Positions 1-6,891 of a stretch of DNA of 46,907 nt are shown piece by piece; position 1 is the stretch's first letter; each line of letters opens with the position of its first letter. Where the stretch lies: NCBI GenBank assembly GCA_031275035.1, contig JAISPH010000246.1, forward strand, positions 1 through 46,907, given 5' to 3'. The translations under genes and the position numbers were made by a program. This DNA is from Treponema sp. (GTDB taxonomy: Bacteria > Spirochaetota > Spirochaetia > Treponematales > Breznakiellaceae). The notes below the pieces were generated by a model, which ran no database searches, was not told the origin of the DNA, and worked only from the letters and a program-made list of their open reading frames with translations.

Positions 1-420
1 TTTGACGAGGCCATCCGGTTCTACAGCCGTATTTTGGAGATGAACCCGGACGACACCGTCAGTTCCCTGATATACAAGCACCGGGGCATGGCGAATTTCG
101 CCCAGTCCAAATACGCCGATGCGATTGACGATTTTACCCGGGCCCTGGAACTGGACCAAAAGTCCTACAAGGCCGCCTATTACCGGGGCATGGTCCATGC
201 GGTAATGCAGCAATATGCCGAAGCGGTGGATGATTTTTCCCTGTCCTTGGGAATCAATCCCTACCAGCCCTTCTGCCTGTACCGGCGGGGTCAGGCCTAC
301 TACCACATCGAGGATTATCCCCAGGCCCTGGCGGACTGTGAAGCCGCCCTGGTGCTGGACCCCACGTCGGAGCCGGCCCGGAAATTCCGAAAACTGCTGC
401 TCAACAAACTGAAAATGTAA
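1..420 (+). CDS. TPR-repeat protein, 3' part only
   Basis: The frame is open from the first base and ends at TAA 418-420, so this is the C-terminal 139 residues of a longer protein; the first internal ATG is at 34. The residues form consecutive tetratricopeptide repeats with the usual spacing of small and aromatic positions (A-x-x-D-F-x-x-A-L-x-L-D, then A-Y-Y-R-G-x, then A-x-D-D-F). TPR units of this kind are protein-interaction scaffolds. No signal peptide or catalytic domain is visible in the part present, so the partner and compartment are unknown. A 13-bp inverted repeat follows the stop and probably ends transcription. Confidence 0.85.
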   Translation, partial: FDEAIRFYSRILEMNPDDTVSSLIYKHRGMANFAQSKYADAIDDFTRALELDQKSYKAAYYRGMVHAVMQQYAEAVDDFSLSLGINPYQPFCLYRRGQAYYHIEDYPQALADCEAALVLDPTSEPARKFRKLLLNKLKM

Positions 421-432
421 CGCGGCCGCGGC

Positions 433-478
433 CAATATCCGCCAACGCGGGACTATTGTCCGGCATTGGCGGATATTG
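433..478 (+). terminator. Inverted repeat after the TPR gene, likely terminator
   Basis: A perfect 13-bp inverted repeat has arms at 433-445 (CAATATCCGCCAA) and 466-478, separated by 20 bases, followed by a short T-containing stretch. It starts 13 bases after the TPR stop. The long stem is clear; the U-run is weak, so it could also be a repetitive extragenic palindrome. Confidence 0.5.
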
Positions 479-480
479 TT

Positions 481-785
481 TCAATCAGGAACCGGACCGC
501 CGTTGCAGATTACCCATGGATAATCGGTAAGACCGTGGTCAAACCGGCCCGGGCGTTCAAAGTGGAAGCCTACCAGCTTCTCTTTCCCTAGGGTGAGACG
601 GATAAAATTTTCCCCGTCCGGCTTCCCGCCGGTATTCTGCGGGATTTGCAGGAGGATGTAAAAACCGGTTAGACCGGCTCTTCGATGCGGTGATGAAGGG
701 ATAGTTCAATACCATGCCCCTGGGGCGGCTGTGTTATATTGACAAGGACGGCATATTTTACTATAGTCTCTTCTGCTTACAATAA
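481..785 (+). pseudogene. Possible decayed coding remnant between the TPR gene and tRNA-Glu
   Basis: Read in frame, 481-591 gives protein-like residues (including DYPWIIGKTVVKPARAF) up to a TAG. The same frame continues after it (KIFPVRLPAGILRDLQEDVK) to a TAG at 670. A shifted frame from 672 then gives RLFDAVMKG, one more stop, and PLGRLCYIDKDGIFYY, ending at TAA 783-785, directly against the tRNA. Pieces joined by stops and one frameshift look like a broken gene. The protein family is not recognised. The tRNA promoter lies inside the last piece, which weakens the case for coding. Confidence 0.25.
739..767 (+). promoter_or_regulatory. Promoter of tRNA-Glu
   Basis: TTGACA at 739-744 and TATAGT at 762-767 are separated by 17 bases, close to the sigma-70 consensus. 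Transcription would start near 774, about 12 bases before the mature tRNA. Confidence 0.75.
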
Positions 786-857
786 GTCTCCTTCGTCTAG
801 TGGTTAGGACATCGGGTTTTCATCCCGACAACGGGGGTTCGACTCCCCCAGGAGATG
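786..857 (+). tRNA. tRNA-Glu (anticodon UUC)
   Basis: A full cloverleaf can be drawn. The acceptor stem pairs 786-792 with 850-856, with a G-U at the first pair and discriminator G857. The D arm contains TAGTGGTTAGGA. The anticodon stem is TCGGG/CCCGA with loop 817-823 and anticodon TTC at 819-821. The T arm has GGTTCGACTCC. CCA is not encoded: the bases after 857 are GAA. It is a single-gene unit with its own promoter upstream and terminator hairpin downstream. Confidence 0.95.
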
Positions 858-860
858 GAA

Positions 861-885
861 CGAAAGAACCCTCCGGGTTTTTTCG
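861..885 (+). terminator. Rho-independent terminator of tRNA-Glu
   Basis: An 11-bp stem (861-871 with 875-885, one G-U pair) closes a 3-base loop TCC. The descending arm contains six Ts. It begins three bases after the tRNA discriminator. Confidence 0.8.
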
Positions 886-1072
886 TGTTGGAGTTTGCAA
901 AATAAACTCCATGGACGCTTGCTTGCTTTATGGAGAGTCGAACCGGAGCGTTCTGGTATCATGCCAAGGCGTAAGCTTTGACGAAGAGTGCGGCGCAGGG
1001 ATGCGCCGGCGGCCTGGAAGCCCGAAGCAGGCTTTGGCGAACGGGGCAGGGGGCGGTTCTGCAGGACTTTTT

Positions 1073-3613
1073 GTGCGGGCCATAGAACGTTTATCCGAAA
1101 GGGTTATAGAGAAACTCAAAGCAGAGATTGAAGCGGCCCAGGGTAATGAAATCTTTGCCCTGGGCTATCTTGATGACCAAGGGCTGGTAGTCAGGGTCGA
1201 AATTACTGCCCGGGGTAATGCCGGCGAAGTGCTGGCCCTGGGAGCCTTCGGTTCGGGTCCCTGCAAAAACGGTCCCCGCATATCCCGGGATACGGAGGAA
1301 GATCGCTCCCGCCGGGAGGATTCGCCGCTTCCCGATGTGCTTATCCATAATCATCCTTCGAATTTCCTTGCCCCCAGCGATAACGATCTGATCATTGCCT
1401 CCCGGGCCGCCGAGGGGGGCGCCGGCGCCTTCATCATTGATAATGCGGTCCGGGATATTTATGTAATTGCCGAACCCGTCCGCAGAAGGGCAAGGATTCT
1501 GCTGGATTCGGAGGCCGTCTGCGCATCCCTGGAAACGGGGGGCGCCGTTGCCCTCAGGCTTCCCTCTTACGAACCCCGCCCTGCCCAGTTGGATTTGATG
1601 CGGCTTGTCGTCAAAGCCTTTAACGGGAATGCTCTGGCGGCGGCGGAAGCGGGTACCGGAGTGGGAAAGTCCTTCGCCTACCTGCTCCCGGCCGTAACCT
1701 ATGCCCTGGCCAACCATGAACGGATAGTAATCTCCACCGCCACCATAACCCTCCAGCAGCAGCTCTACGATAAAGACATACCCCTGGTCGCCACCGCCCT
1801 TGCCGCAGACGAAACCTCCGCTTCAAACGAAAGCAGGAAACTCAAGGCGGCGCTCATTAAGGGACGGGGGAACTATCTCTGCCGCCGGCGGCTGGAGGAT
1901 GCCCTGAGGGAGCCGGTTTTGGATGAAGATGAAAATGAGGAGCTCCGTTCCATCGTAGCCTGGTCGGAAACTACCCGGACCGGAAGCCGTTCGGACCTGT
2001 CCTTTATGCCTGCGGAAAGCCTCTGGGCCCGAATCTGCTCCGAAGCGGATACATGCATGGGCATGCGCTGTCCCGAACGGGAACGCTGTTTTGTGCTTGC
2101 CCTGCGGAAGGAGGCGGCGGACGCCCATATTCTGGTGGTAAACCACCACCTCCTCTTTGCGGATCTGGCCGCCAGGCAGGAAGGAGCGGGGTATGATAAC
2201 ACCGTGGTCCTTCCTCCCTATACCCGGGTCATTATTGACGAAGCCCATACCGTAGAAGGGGCGGCGACTTCGTTTTTCTCAAAGGGTTTCAGCCGCCTGG
2301 GGATATACCGTCAGCTGGGCCGGCTTTACCGGAAGCGGCGGAACCGGCAGATGGGGCTCCTGCTGCGCATTGCCGCCGTCAGTGCCCAGGAGGATCTCCT
2401 GGACGACGCATCCGGCGCCATCCGGCAGCTTCGAAATGCGGCGGATGCGCTGGACGGGGCGGCGCTGGAACTCTGCGGAGAAGAAGGGGTTTTCCGCCTC
2501 GTTCCCGCCTGGGAAGAGCGGATCGCCGCGGCCCTTATCCCCTGCCTTCTGGACCTCAGAAAGCGGATTGCGGTTCTTACGGGAATTGTCAGGTCCATGC
2601 TGGATGGAATTGATGAGGATAATCCCGCAGTCCGGGAGATTAAGGCTGTGCTGAGAAGGCTTGAAACCGCGGGCGGCGTCTGTTCCGCCTGCGTTGAGTA
2701 CCGGGAGCGTCCCGGCGAGGTTATCTGGATAGAACGCCACGGAAGCGCCGGTCCCGGCGGACGGGAAAGCTGGGCGGAGATTAACGTAACCCCCATCGAT
2801 GTGGCTCCTTCCCTGGAGGAATCCCTCTTCAGGCCCAATAAAACCGTAATCTGCCTTTCCGCCACCCTGACCGTGGCGGAATCCTTTGCCTACTGGAACA
2901 GCCGGTCCGGTCTGGCCCTGATTTCGGAAAGGGAGGTCCTTTCGGGGATATTTCCGTCCCCATTCCCCTACAAGCAGGCGGTTCTGCTGGGAGTTCCCGC
3001 CGACGCCCCCCTCCCGGACCGGGAAGATTACCGGAACTTTGTAAACGAGGCGGTCTTCAGACTGGTTGAACTTGCCGGCGGTTCCGCGCTGATCCTCTTT
3101 ACCTCCTACGAGGCATTGAAAAGCGCCTATGACTCCGCCGCGCCGGGGCTGGAAGAGCAGGGAATACGCTGCCTTAAACAGGGGGACGATGACCGGAGCC
3201 GCCTTTTGGCAAGCTTCCTTTCGGACAACTCCAGCGCGCTTTTTGCCACCAATTCCTTCTGGGAGGGGATAGACGCTCCGGGAGATACCCTCCGGCTGGT
3301 GATACTCTGCCGGCTTCCCTTCAGAACCCCCAATGATCCTGTTTTTGAGGCCCGCTGTGAAACCCTGGAAAAAAAAGGGGGCAATCCGTTTATGGATCTT
3401 TCCCTTCCCGGGGCGGTGATGAAATTCCGGCAGGGTTTCGGCAGGCTGATACGCCGTTCCAGCGACCGCGGGGTAGTGGCGGTGCTGGACGGAAGACTCC
3501 TGCACAAGCGGTACGGGGCATACTTTCTAAAATCCATCCCGGAAACAGGGACCTGTTTTTCAAATTTCAACGTCCTTCTACGGGAAACGGAGCGTTTTCT
3601 TTACTCCCATTAA
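1073..3613 (+). CDS. JAMM (RadC-like)-DinG/XPD-family helicase fusion
   Basis: Predicted ATP-dependent 5'-3' DNA helicase of the DinG/XPD superfamily 2. The N-terminal ~150 residues form a JAB/MPN domain with a complete JAMM motif H-x-H-x7-S-x2-D (H92, H94, S102, D105) and an upstream Glu (E26), as in RadC. The motor follows: Walker A EAGTGVGKS near 192-200, a four-Cys Fe-S region (one Cys in GNYLCRRR, three in CMGMRCPERERC), DEAH box VIIDEAH, and the C-terminal motifs SATL, NSFWEGID and QGFGRLIRR. Well-studied Firmicutes DinG instead carries a DnaQ exonuclease at this end. The frame stays open upstream through the tRNA, so the start was set at GTG 1073, with CAGGA six bases upstream; 858-1072 reads as non-coding. 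The product presumably acts on damaged or R-loop DNA. Confidence 0.85.
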   Translation: MRAIERLSERVIEKLKAEIEAAQGNEIFALGYLDDQGLVVRVEITARGNAGEVLALGAFGSGPCKNGPRISRDTEEDRSRREDSPLPDVLIHNHPSNFLAPSDNDLIIASRAAEGGAGAFIIDNAVRDIYVIAEPVRRRARILLDSEAVCASLETGGAVALRLPSYEPRPAQLDLMRLVVKAFNGNALAAAEAGTGVGKSFAYLLPAVTYALANHERIVISTATITLQQQLYDKDIPLVATALAADETSASNESRKLKAALIKGRGNYLCRRRLEDALREPVLDEDENEELRSIVAWSETTRTGSRSDLSFMPAESLWARICSEADTCMGMRCPERERCFVLALRKEAADAHILVVNHHLLFADLAARQEGAGYDNTVVLPPYTRVIIDEAHTVEGAATSFFSKGFSRLGIYRQLGRLYRKRRNRQMGLLLRIAAVSAQEDLLDDASGAIRQLRNAADALDGAALELCGEEGVFRLVPAWEERIAAALIPCLLDLRKRIAVLTGIVRSMLDGIDEDNPAVREIKAVLRRLETAGGVCSACVEYRERPGEVIWIERHGSAGPGGRESWAEINVTPIDVAPSLEESLFRPNKTVICLSATLTVAESFAYWNSRSGLALISEREVLSGIFPSPFPYKQAVLLGVPADAPLPDREDYRNFVNEAVFRLVELAGGSALILFTSYEALKSAYDSAAPGLEEQGIRCLKQGDDDRSRLLASFLSDNSSALFATNSFWEGIDAPGDTLRLVILCRLPFRTPNDPVFEARCETLEKKGGNPFMDLSLPGAVMKFRQGFGRLIRRSSDRGVVAVLDGRLLHKRYGAYFLKSIPETGTCFSNFNVLLRETERFLYSH

Positions 3614-3629
3614 ACGGTTCCTGGCGGAA

Positions 3630-5114
3630 CTATGAGCCGCTGTCGAATACCGTTTTTCCCAGACTGGAGGAAGCGGCGTCCAGGGCGGAACGGCAGCTGT
3701 CCAGGGCTTCTCTTTCCTGTTTCAGTCCGGTAAAGGCATAGACCGTGTCTCCCCGGCCGCTGACCGACACTTCGGGGACCGCATAGGCGCCTATTTCTTT
3801 GATAATCCGGTCCCGGGCTGCGGGCAGATCGCGGGGACGGCATTCTTCCGCAGCGGGATCAAGATCCGCCGCTTTAACATCCAGGGGTTTGTTCCATATA
3901 AAACTGTACGCTGTCTTTCTGAAATTCTCCAGCTTTATCTTTTCATTGTTCCGCCCCATAATCCCATGACGCAGGGCCGGTATAAGCCAGAACAAAACGG
4001 AAAAAACCAGGGGAACCAGTCCCAAAACGACGGCAAAGGGGATCTGAATATCCCAGGGCGACGACGACGCCCCGAAAAGCTTGTAGAAAAAAGAATAGGC
4101 CTTCGCAAAAAGCCGGAATCCGGGAATCCGGCCGGACCGGAGGAGCCGTTCCAGGTTCAAGGTGCAGTAGAGAAAATAGCCCCCGAAGGCAAGATTTACC
4201 CCGTTGATAAGGGCGAAAGCCTGGTTCATGCGCAGGGAATTGGAGGAAAAATTCCAAAGTTTTTTGAGGGTAGAACCGGAATGACCGGTTTGAGCGTCCG
4301 TTTTAAGCATCAGCGGATCAAACCGGTACACCACCGTACCCGCTTCGGTAGCCTCGGGAAGACCGCCAAAACGGACACAGTAAGCGGTAATTTCATTCTC
4401 CGCCTGCTCCGGTTTAAGCCCGGTGAGGGCCATAAATTCGGGCAGGGAAATGACCCCCCGGTTGGCCTGAATATGGGCTATTACCGCCTTCTGTTCCCGG
4501 ACCGGCCATCCGGAATTGGGGTCCCCGTCTCCAAAAACAAACGAAAAAACCGCCCTGTGAAGGGGTTTTCCCTTGGACCGGGCCGGAGCGGAAGAAACAT
4601 AGCGGGGCTTGAAAAGCTCCGAATAAAACCAGAGCCGTATTATCAGATTAAGAATATTACCGGCAAAGTACATGCCCCCGCCGCCGCTCCGCCGGGACCG
4701 GCTGTCGGAATTGGATTTTGAAACGGAAACAACCGAAAGAACCAGCGCCGCCAGGGCAATAAGCATAAAAAGAAGGAAATAACCCACCAGCATTACCACG
4801 ATCCAGACCTTAAAAATGGCGGCTCCGGTCTTTCTAAGCCCCCGGAAGAGTTTTTCGCCCGTTTGCCGCAGCCGCGCCGGAAAACTCCGGTACCTGCTGA
4901 CAAAACCATGGGGAAAAGAGTAGAGAATTTCCCCGGATTCGGTTACTTCCAGGCGGCCCCGGTATTCGTCCGAAGCCCGGGGAAGCAGCTCCCGTACCGT
5001 TTCCAGGGGCAGGGCGGTCCCGGCAACCATATCCGCCGCAGTTACGCCCCTGCGCTGCCGCCTTAAAGCGCCGGTCAAGCGGCGGTAGGCTTCGCTATCC
5101 CTGGTCTGTTTCAT
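3630..5114 (-). CDS. Membrane protein with repeated winged-helix-like modules
   Basis: Unrecognised family, 494 residues. Two soluble segments look alike (about residues 12-67 and 207-266): a helix, then V-T/S-x-x-E/D-F/M...TGLxxE/xLPLE, then a strand pair ending G-x-x-x-Y-x-F. A third, weaker copy lies at about 399-452. They are separated by hydrophobic segments at about 101-130, 300-318 and 357-380, plus a Ser/Arg/Gly-rich stretch near 132-147. This suggests regulatory DNA- or protein-binding modules fixed to the membrane. The start at 5114 (MKQTRDSEAY) lies inside the end of the upstream Rrf2 gene, a 20-base overlap that implies translational coupling. A longer start at 5168 in the same frame is less likely. 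Confidence 0.7.
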   Translation of the reverse strand: MKQTRDSEAYRRLTGALRRQRRGVTAADMVAGTALPLETVRELLPRASDEYRGRLEVTESGEILYSFPHGFVSRYRSFPARLRQTGEKLFRGLRKTGAAIFKVWIVVMLVGYFLLFMLIALAALVLSVVSVSKSNSDSRSRRSGGGGMYFAGNILNLIIRLWFYSELFKPRYVSSAPARSKGKPLHRAVFSFVFGDGDPNSGWPVREQKAVIAHIQANRGVISLPEFMALTGLKPEQAENEITAYCVRFGGLPEATEAGTVVYRFDPLMLKTDAQTGHSGSTLKKLWNFSSNSLRMNQAFALINGVNLAFGGYFLYCTLNLERLLRSGRIPGFRLFAKAYSFFYKLFGASSSPWDIQIPFAVVLGLVPLVFSVLFWLIPALRHGIMGRNNEKIKLENFRKTAYSFIWNKPLDVKAADLDPAAEECRPRDLPAARDRIIKEIGAYAVPEVSVSGRGDTVYAFTGLKQEREALDSCRSALDAASSSLGKTVFDSGS

Positions 5115-5526
5115 TCGCAATGTCCTTTTCCAGAATCGAAGCCAGGGTAATATTCCTGAAATACTCATTGATCATATTGGTTACCCCCACCCAGACGGGA
5201 TGGCTCAGACAACTGCTGATTCTATCGCATTCCTTGCTGCGCCGGTGGCAGGCAATAAGATCCAGCTCTTCCCCGGCGGCGTCAAGGATTTCCTTAATGG
5301 TTAACTTATCCAGAGGTTTGGCAAAACAGAAACCCCCGCCGGGTCCCCGTACCGAGGACACCAGCCCGGCCTTGCGCAGTTTGAAAAAGATCTGCTCCAA
5401 AAAAACAGGGGAAATGTTCTCTACCTCCGAGAGATGGTTAATCGATACCGGTGAACCATCTTTGCCAAGATTTGCCAATGCCAAGGATGCCCGAAGCGCA
5501 TAACGACCCCGAGTAGTAATTCTCAT
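5095..5526 (-). CDS. Rrf2-family transcriptional regulator, IscR-like
   Basis: A 143-residue protein beginning MRITTRGRYALRA, the typical Rrf2 winged-helix start, with the wing sequence GLVSSVRGPGGGF. Three cysteines (C93, C100, C106) and H109 match the [2Fe-2S] ligand pattern of IscR closely, so it probably senses iron-sulphur or redox state. ATG at 5526 is preceded by GAGGGGGTG. It is the first gene of a two-gene minus-strand unit with the membrane protein. No isc or suf genes lie nearby in this window, so its targets cannot be inferred from context; the overlapping membrane protein is the only obvious partner. An AT-rich stretch before the start could hold promoter and operator, but no clean -35/-10 pair was found. 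Confidence 0.9.
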   Translation of the reverse strand: MRITTRGRYALRASLALANLGKDGSPVSINHLSEVENISPVFLEQIFFKLRKAGLVSSVRGPGGGFCFAKPLDKLTIKEILDAAGEELDLIACHRRSKECDRISSCLSHPVWVGVTNMINEYFRNITLASILEKDIANETDQG

Positions 5527-5705
5527 AGCACCCCCTCGATAATTTTGACAATCATAATAAAGTATTTTTTTGTAAAATAAAACCCATTCTTGCAAAAAAG
5601 ACCTAAAATAACCCCCCGTTGCAAATGAAGTTCCCCGTCCTGAAGAACGGGCCTGCCCGGAGACCCGTCCGCCGGTCCCGGCGCAGGAGAAACGGCTGTA
5701 TCCGG

Positions 5706-5735
5706 TTGACAGCGGACCTTCTTCCGTAGTAACCT
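5706..5735 (+). promoter_or_regulatory. Possible promoter of the zinc-ribbon peptide gene
   Basis: A perfect TTGACA (5706-5711) is followed after 18 bases by a poor -10, TAACCT. The ATG is 52 bases downstream. Only the -35 is convincing. Confidence 0.35.
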
Positions 5736-5786
5736 GAAGTATACCTTTACGGATAATCCTAGGTAAAACGCAAGAAGGAGATCTAT

Positions 5787-5957
5787 ATGGCTCAGGCCAG
5801 TAAAAACGCCCGTACCTCCAGCACAACCCAGAAATTCTTCTGTTCCTGCGGAGGAGAAATCAAAATGAAGACCGTTTTTGAAAACGGCAAGGTTAAAAAT
5901 CTTGCCGAATGTGAAAAGTGCAAGCGCACTGAGCGGCGCCCTTCGGATTTCAAGTAA
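5787..5957 (+). CDS. Small zinc-ribbon protein, 56 residues
   Basis: ATG 5787 has the strong Shine-Dalgarno AGAAGGAG seven bases upstream, and the frame ends at TAA 5955-5957. The product is basic and has a C-x-C...C-x-x-C arrangement (C19, C21, C42, C45), suggesting one structural zinc. It resembles the size and style of small ribosome- or RNA-associated zinc ribbons but is not a ribosomal protein I recognise. It stands alone between an Rrf2 unit on the other strand and rpsT, with its own candidate promoter and a strong hairpin after the stop. Function unknown. Confidence 0.8.
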   Translation: MAQASKNARTSSTTQKFFCSCGGEIKMKTVFENGKVKNLAECEKCKRTERRPSDFK

Positions 5958-5966
5958 ATTTTCCCG

Positions 5967-5987
5967 CCGGCGGGCGCCGCCCGCCGG
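5967..5987 (+). terminator. GC-rich hairpin after the zinc-ribbon gene
   Basis: A perfect 9-bp stem, CCGGCGGGC (5967-5975) with GCCCGCCGG (5979-5987), and a 3-base loop, ten bases after the stop. No T-run follows, so termination would be weak or factor-dependent; 3'-end protection is the alternative. Confidence 0.5.
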
Positions 5988-5999
5988 AACGCTAATTCC

Positions 6000-6029
6000 T
6001 TGACAGACATAGGTTTAACAGCGTATTCT
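6000..6029 (+). promoter_or_regulatory. Promoter of rpsT
   Basis: TTGACA at 6000-6005 and TATTCT at 6024-6029 with an 18-base spacer. The predicted start near 6036 leaves a leader of about 95 bases. Confidence 0.65.
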
Positions 6030-6052
6030 CAGGAAAGGTCCTGGTCTTCGTT

Positions 6053-6110
6053 GGACCCTCCTTTGGAGGGAAGGGGTCCGGTACTCCGCTCCCTTGAGGG
6101 AGTCTTATTA
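6053..6110 (+). promoter_or_regulatory. Structured leader of rpsT
   Basis: Two hairpins stand between the promoter and the gene. The first is CCCTCC/GGAGGG (6056-6061 with 6065-6070), with an outer GGA/TCC pair. The second is CTCCC/GGGAG (6089-6093 with 6098-6102), followed by the T-rich TCTTATTATTTTA. The second looks like a weak intrinsic terminator, so leader attenuation or S20 feedback is plausible. Confidence 0.45.
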
Positions 6111-6130
6111 TTTTATGTGGGGGTTTTCCT

Positions 6131-6406
6131 TTGGCAGGTAAAAGTAGTTCCGCTGAAAAACGGCACCGGCAGAGTGAAGAACGCCGCCTTCGCAATAAGG
6201 CGGTTAAGAGTTCGGCCAGGACCAGCGCCAAGAAATTTGTGGCCCTGGCCCAAAAAAAGAATGTCGGCGAAGCCGAGGCGGCTCTGAAAGATATGATCAA
6301 GAAGCTGGATACCGCTTCCCGCAAGGGGATTATCAAGAAAAACGCCGCTTCCCGGAAAAAATCGAGGATGCAGCGTCTTTTTAATTCGCTTAAGGCGGCG
6401 CAGTAG
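6131..6406 (+). CDS. rpsT: Ribosomal protein S20
   Basis: A 91-residue, very basic helical protein with the S20 pattern: N-terminal SSAEKRHRQSEERRLRNKAVKS, then a long helix, then KGIIKKNAASRKKSRMQRLFN. S20 binds 16S rRNA in the body of the small subunit. The start is TTG 6131; the best upstream purine stretch, TGGGGG, is ten bases away, so initiation may be poor by design. E. coli rpsT also uses a non-ATG start and is translationally autoregulated; the same is only inferred here. It has its own promoter and structured leader. Confidence 0.95.
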   Translation: MAGKSSSAEKRHRQSEERRLRNKAVKSSARTSAKKFVALAQKKNVGEAEAALKDMIKKLDTASRKGIIKKNAASRKKSRMQRLFNSLKAAQ

Positions 6407-6476
6407 CTCCGCTCGTCCTTATGGTCGCAGGAGAGTAACATACGGCGGCCGGCCTGGCCGCCCGCAATATACCGAT

Positions 6477-6500
6477 CAAGATCCGGCAAGGGGGATCTTG
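6477..6500 (+). promoter_or_regulatory. Hairpin directly before the HU ribosome-binding site
   Basis: CAAGATCC (6477-6484) pairs perfectly with GGATCTTG (6493-6500) around an 8-base loop. The HU Shine-Dalgarno (GAGGGA) lies just downstream. There is no T-run, so a role in translation control or RNA processing is likelier than termination. A second GC-rich hairpin (GGCGGCC/GGCCGCC) lies about 25 bases upstream. Confidence 0.4.
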
Positions 6501-6513
6501 TAATGAGGGAATA

Positions 6514-6891
6514 ATGCCGGGCAGGAAATTCACCAAGGCTGATATTGTCGATTCGGTGTATGAAAAAACAGGAATGAACCGCAAAGAGATCCGCACGATC
6601 ATCGATCTCTTTATTGACGAGATAAAAGACGCCCTTATGAAAAGTATGATTATAGAGCTTCGGGGATTTGGAACCTTTGAGGTACGGCTTCGGAAGGGCC
6701 GCCAAAGAGCCCGGAATCCCAAAACCGGAGATCCCGTATCGGTTACTTCCCATGGAATCGCCGCATTCAGGCCCGGCAGGGAACTGAAACAGGATGTCTG
6801 GAACCTTGGCGGCCCCCCGGAAGCGGCAGGATTTTCCCCGGACGAAGTCAAACCCGGAAAAACCGCGGGGGCCGGCGGCAGCGGCGCATGA
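6514..6891 (+). CDS. hup: HU-family histone-like DNA-binding protein
   Basis: A 125-residue HU/IHF-family protein. The first ~90 residues carry the full fold: TKADIVDSVYEKTGMNRKEI, then LRGFGTFEVRLRKGRQRARNPKTGDPV, the latter being the arm with the DNA-intercalating proline region. HU normally ends near residue 90; the extra ~30 residues (PPEAAGFSPDEVKPGKTAGAG) are low-complexity and probably disordered. It bends and compacts DNA as a dimer. GAGGGA lies six bases before ATG. The stop overlaps the lnt start by four bases (ATGA), so the two are translationally coupled. Confidence 0.93.
   Translation: MPGRKFTKADIVDSVYEKTGMNRKEIRTIIDLFIDEIKDALMKSMIIELRGFGTFEVRLRKGRQRARNPKTGDPVSVTSHGIAAFRPGRELKQDVWNLGGPPEAAGFSPDEVKPGKTAGAGGSGA

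Noticed and set aside
890..910. Shared GGAGTTT/AAACTCC inverted repeat here and around 16023-16094
   Set aside because: Only seven matching bases with unrelated surroundings; the third match at 16244 lies in the kinase remnant. Likely chance.
800..1072. Open frame joining the tRNA to the helicase gene
   Set aside because: It runs through the tRNA and its terminator; residues look random until GTG 1073.
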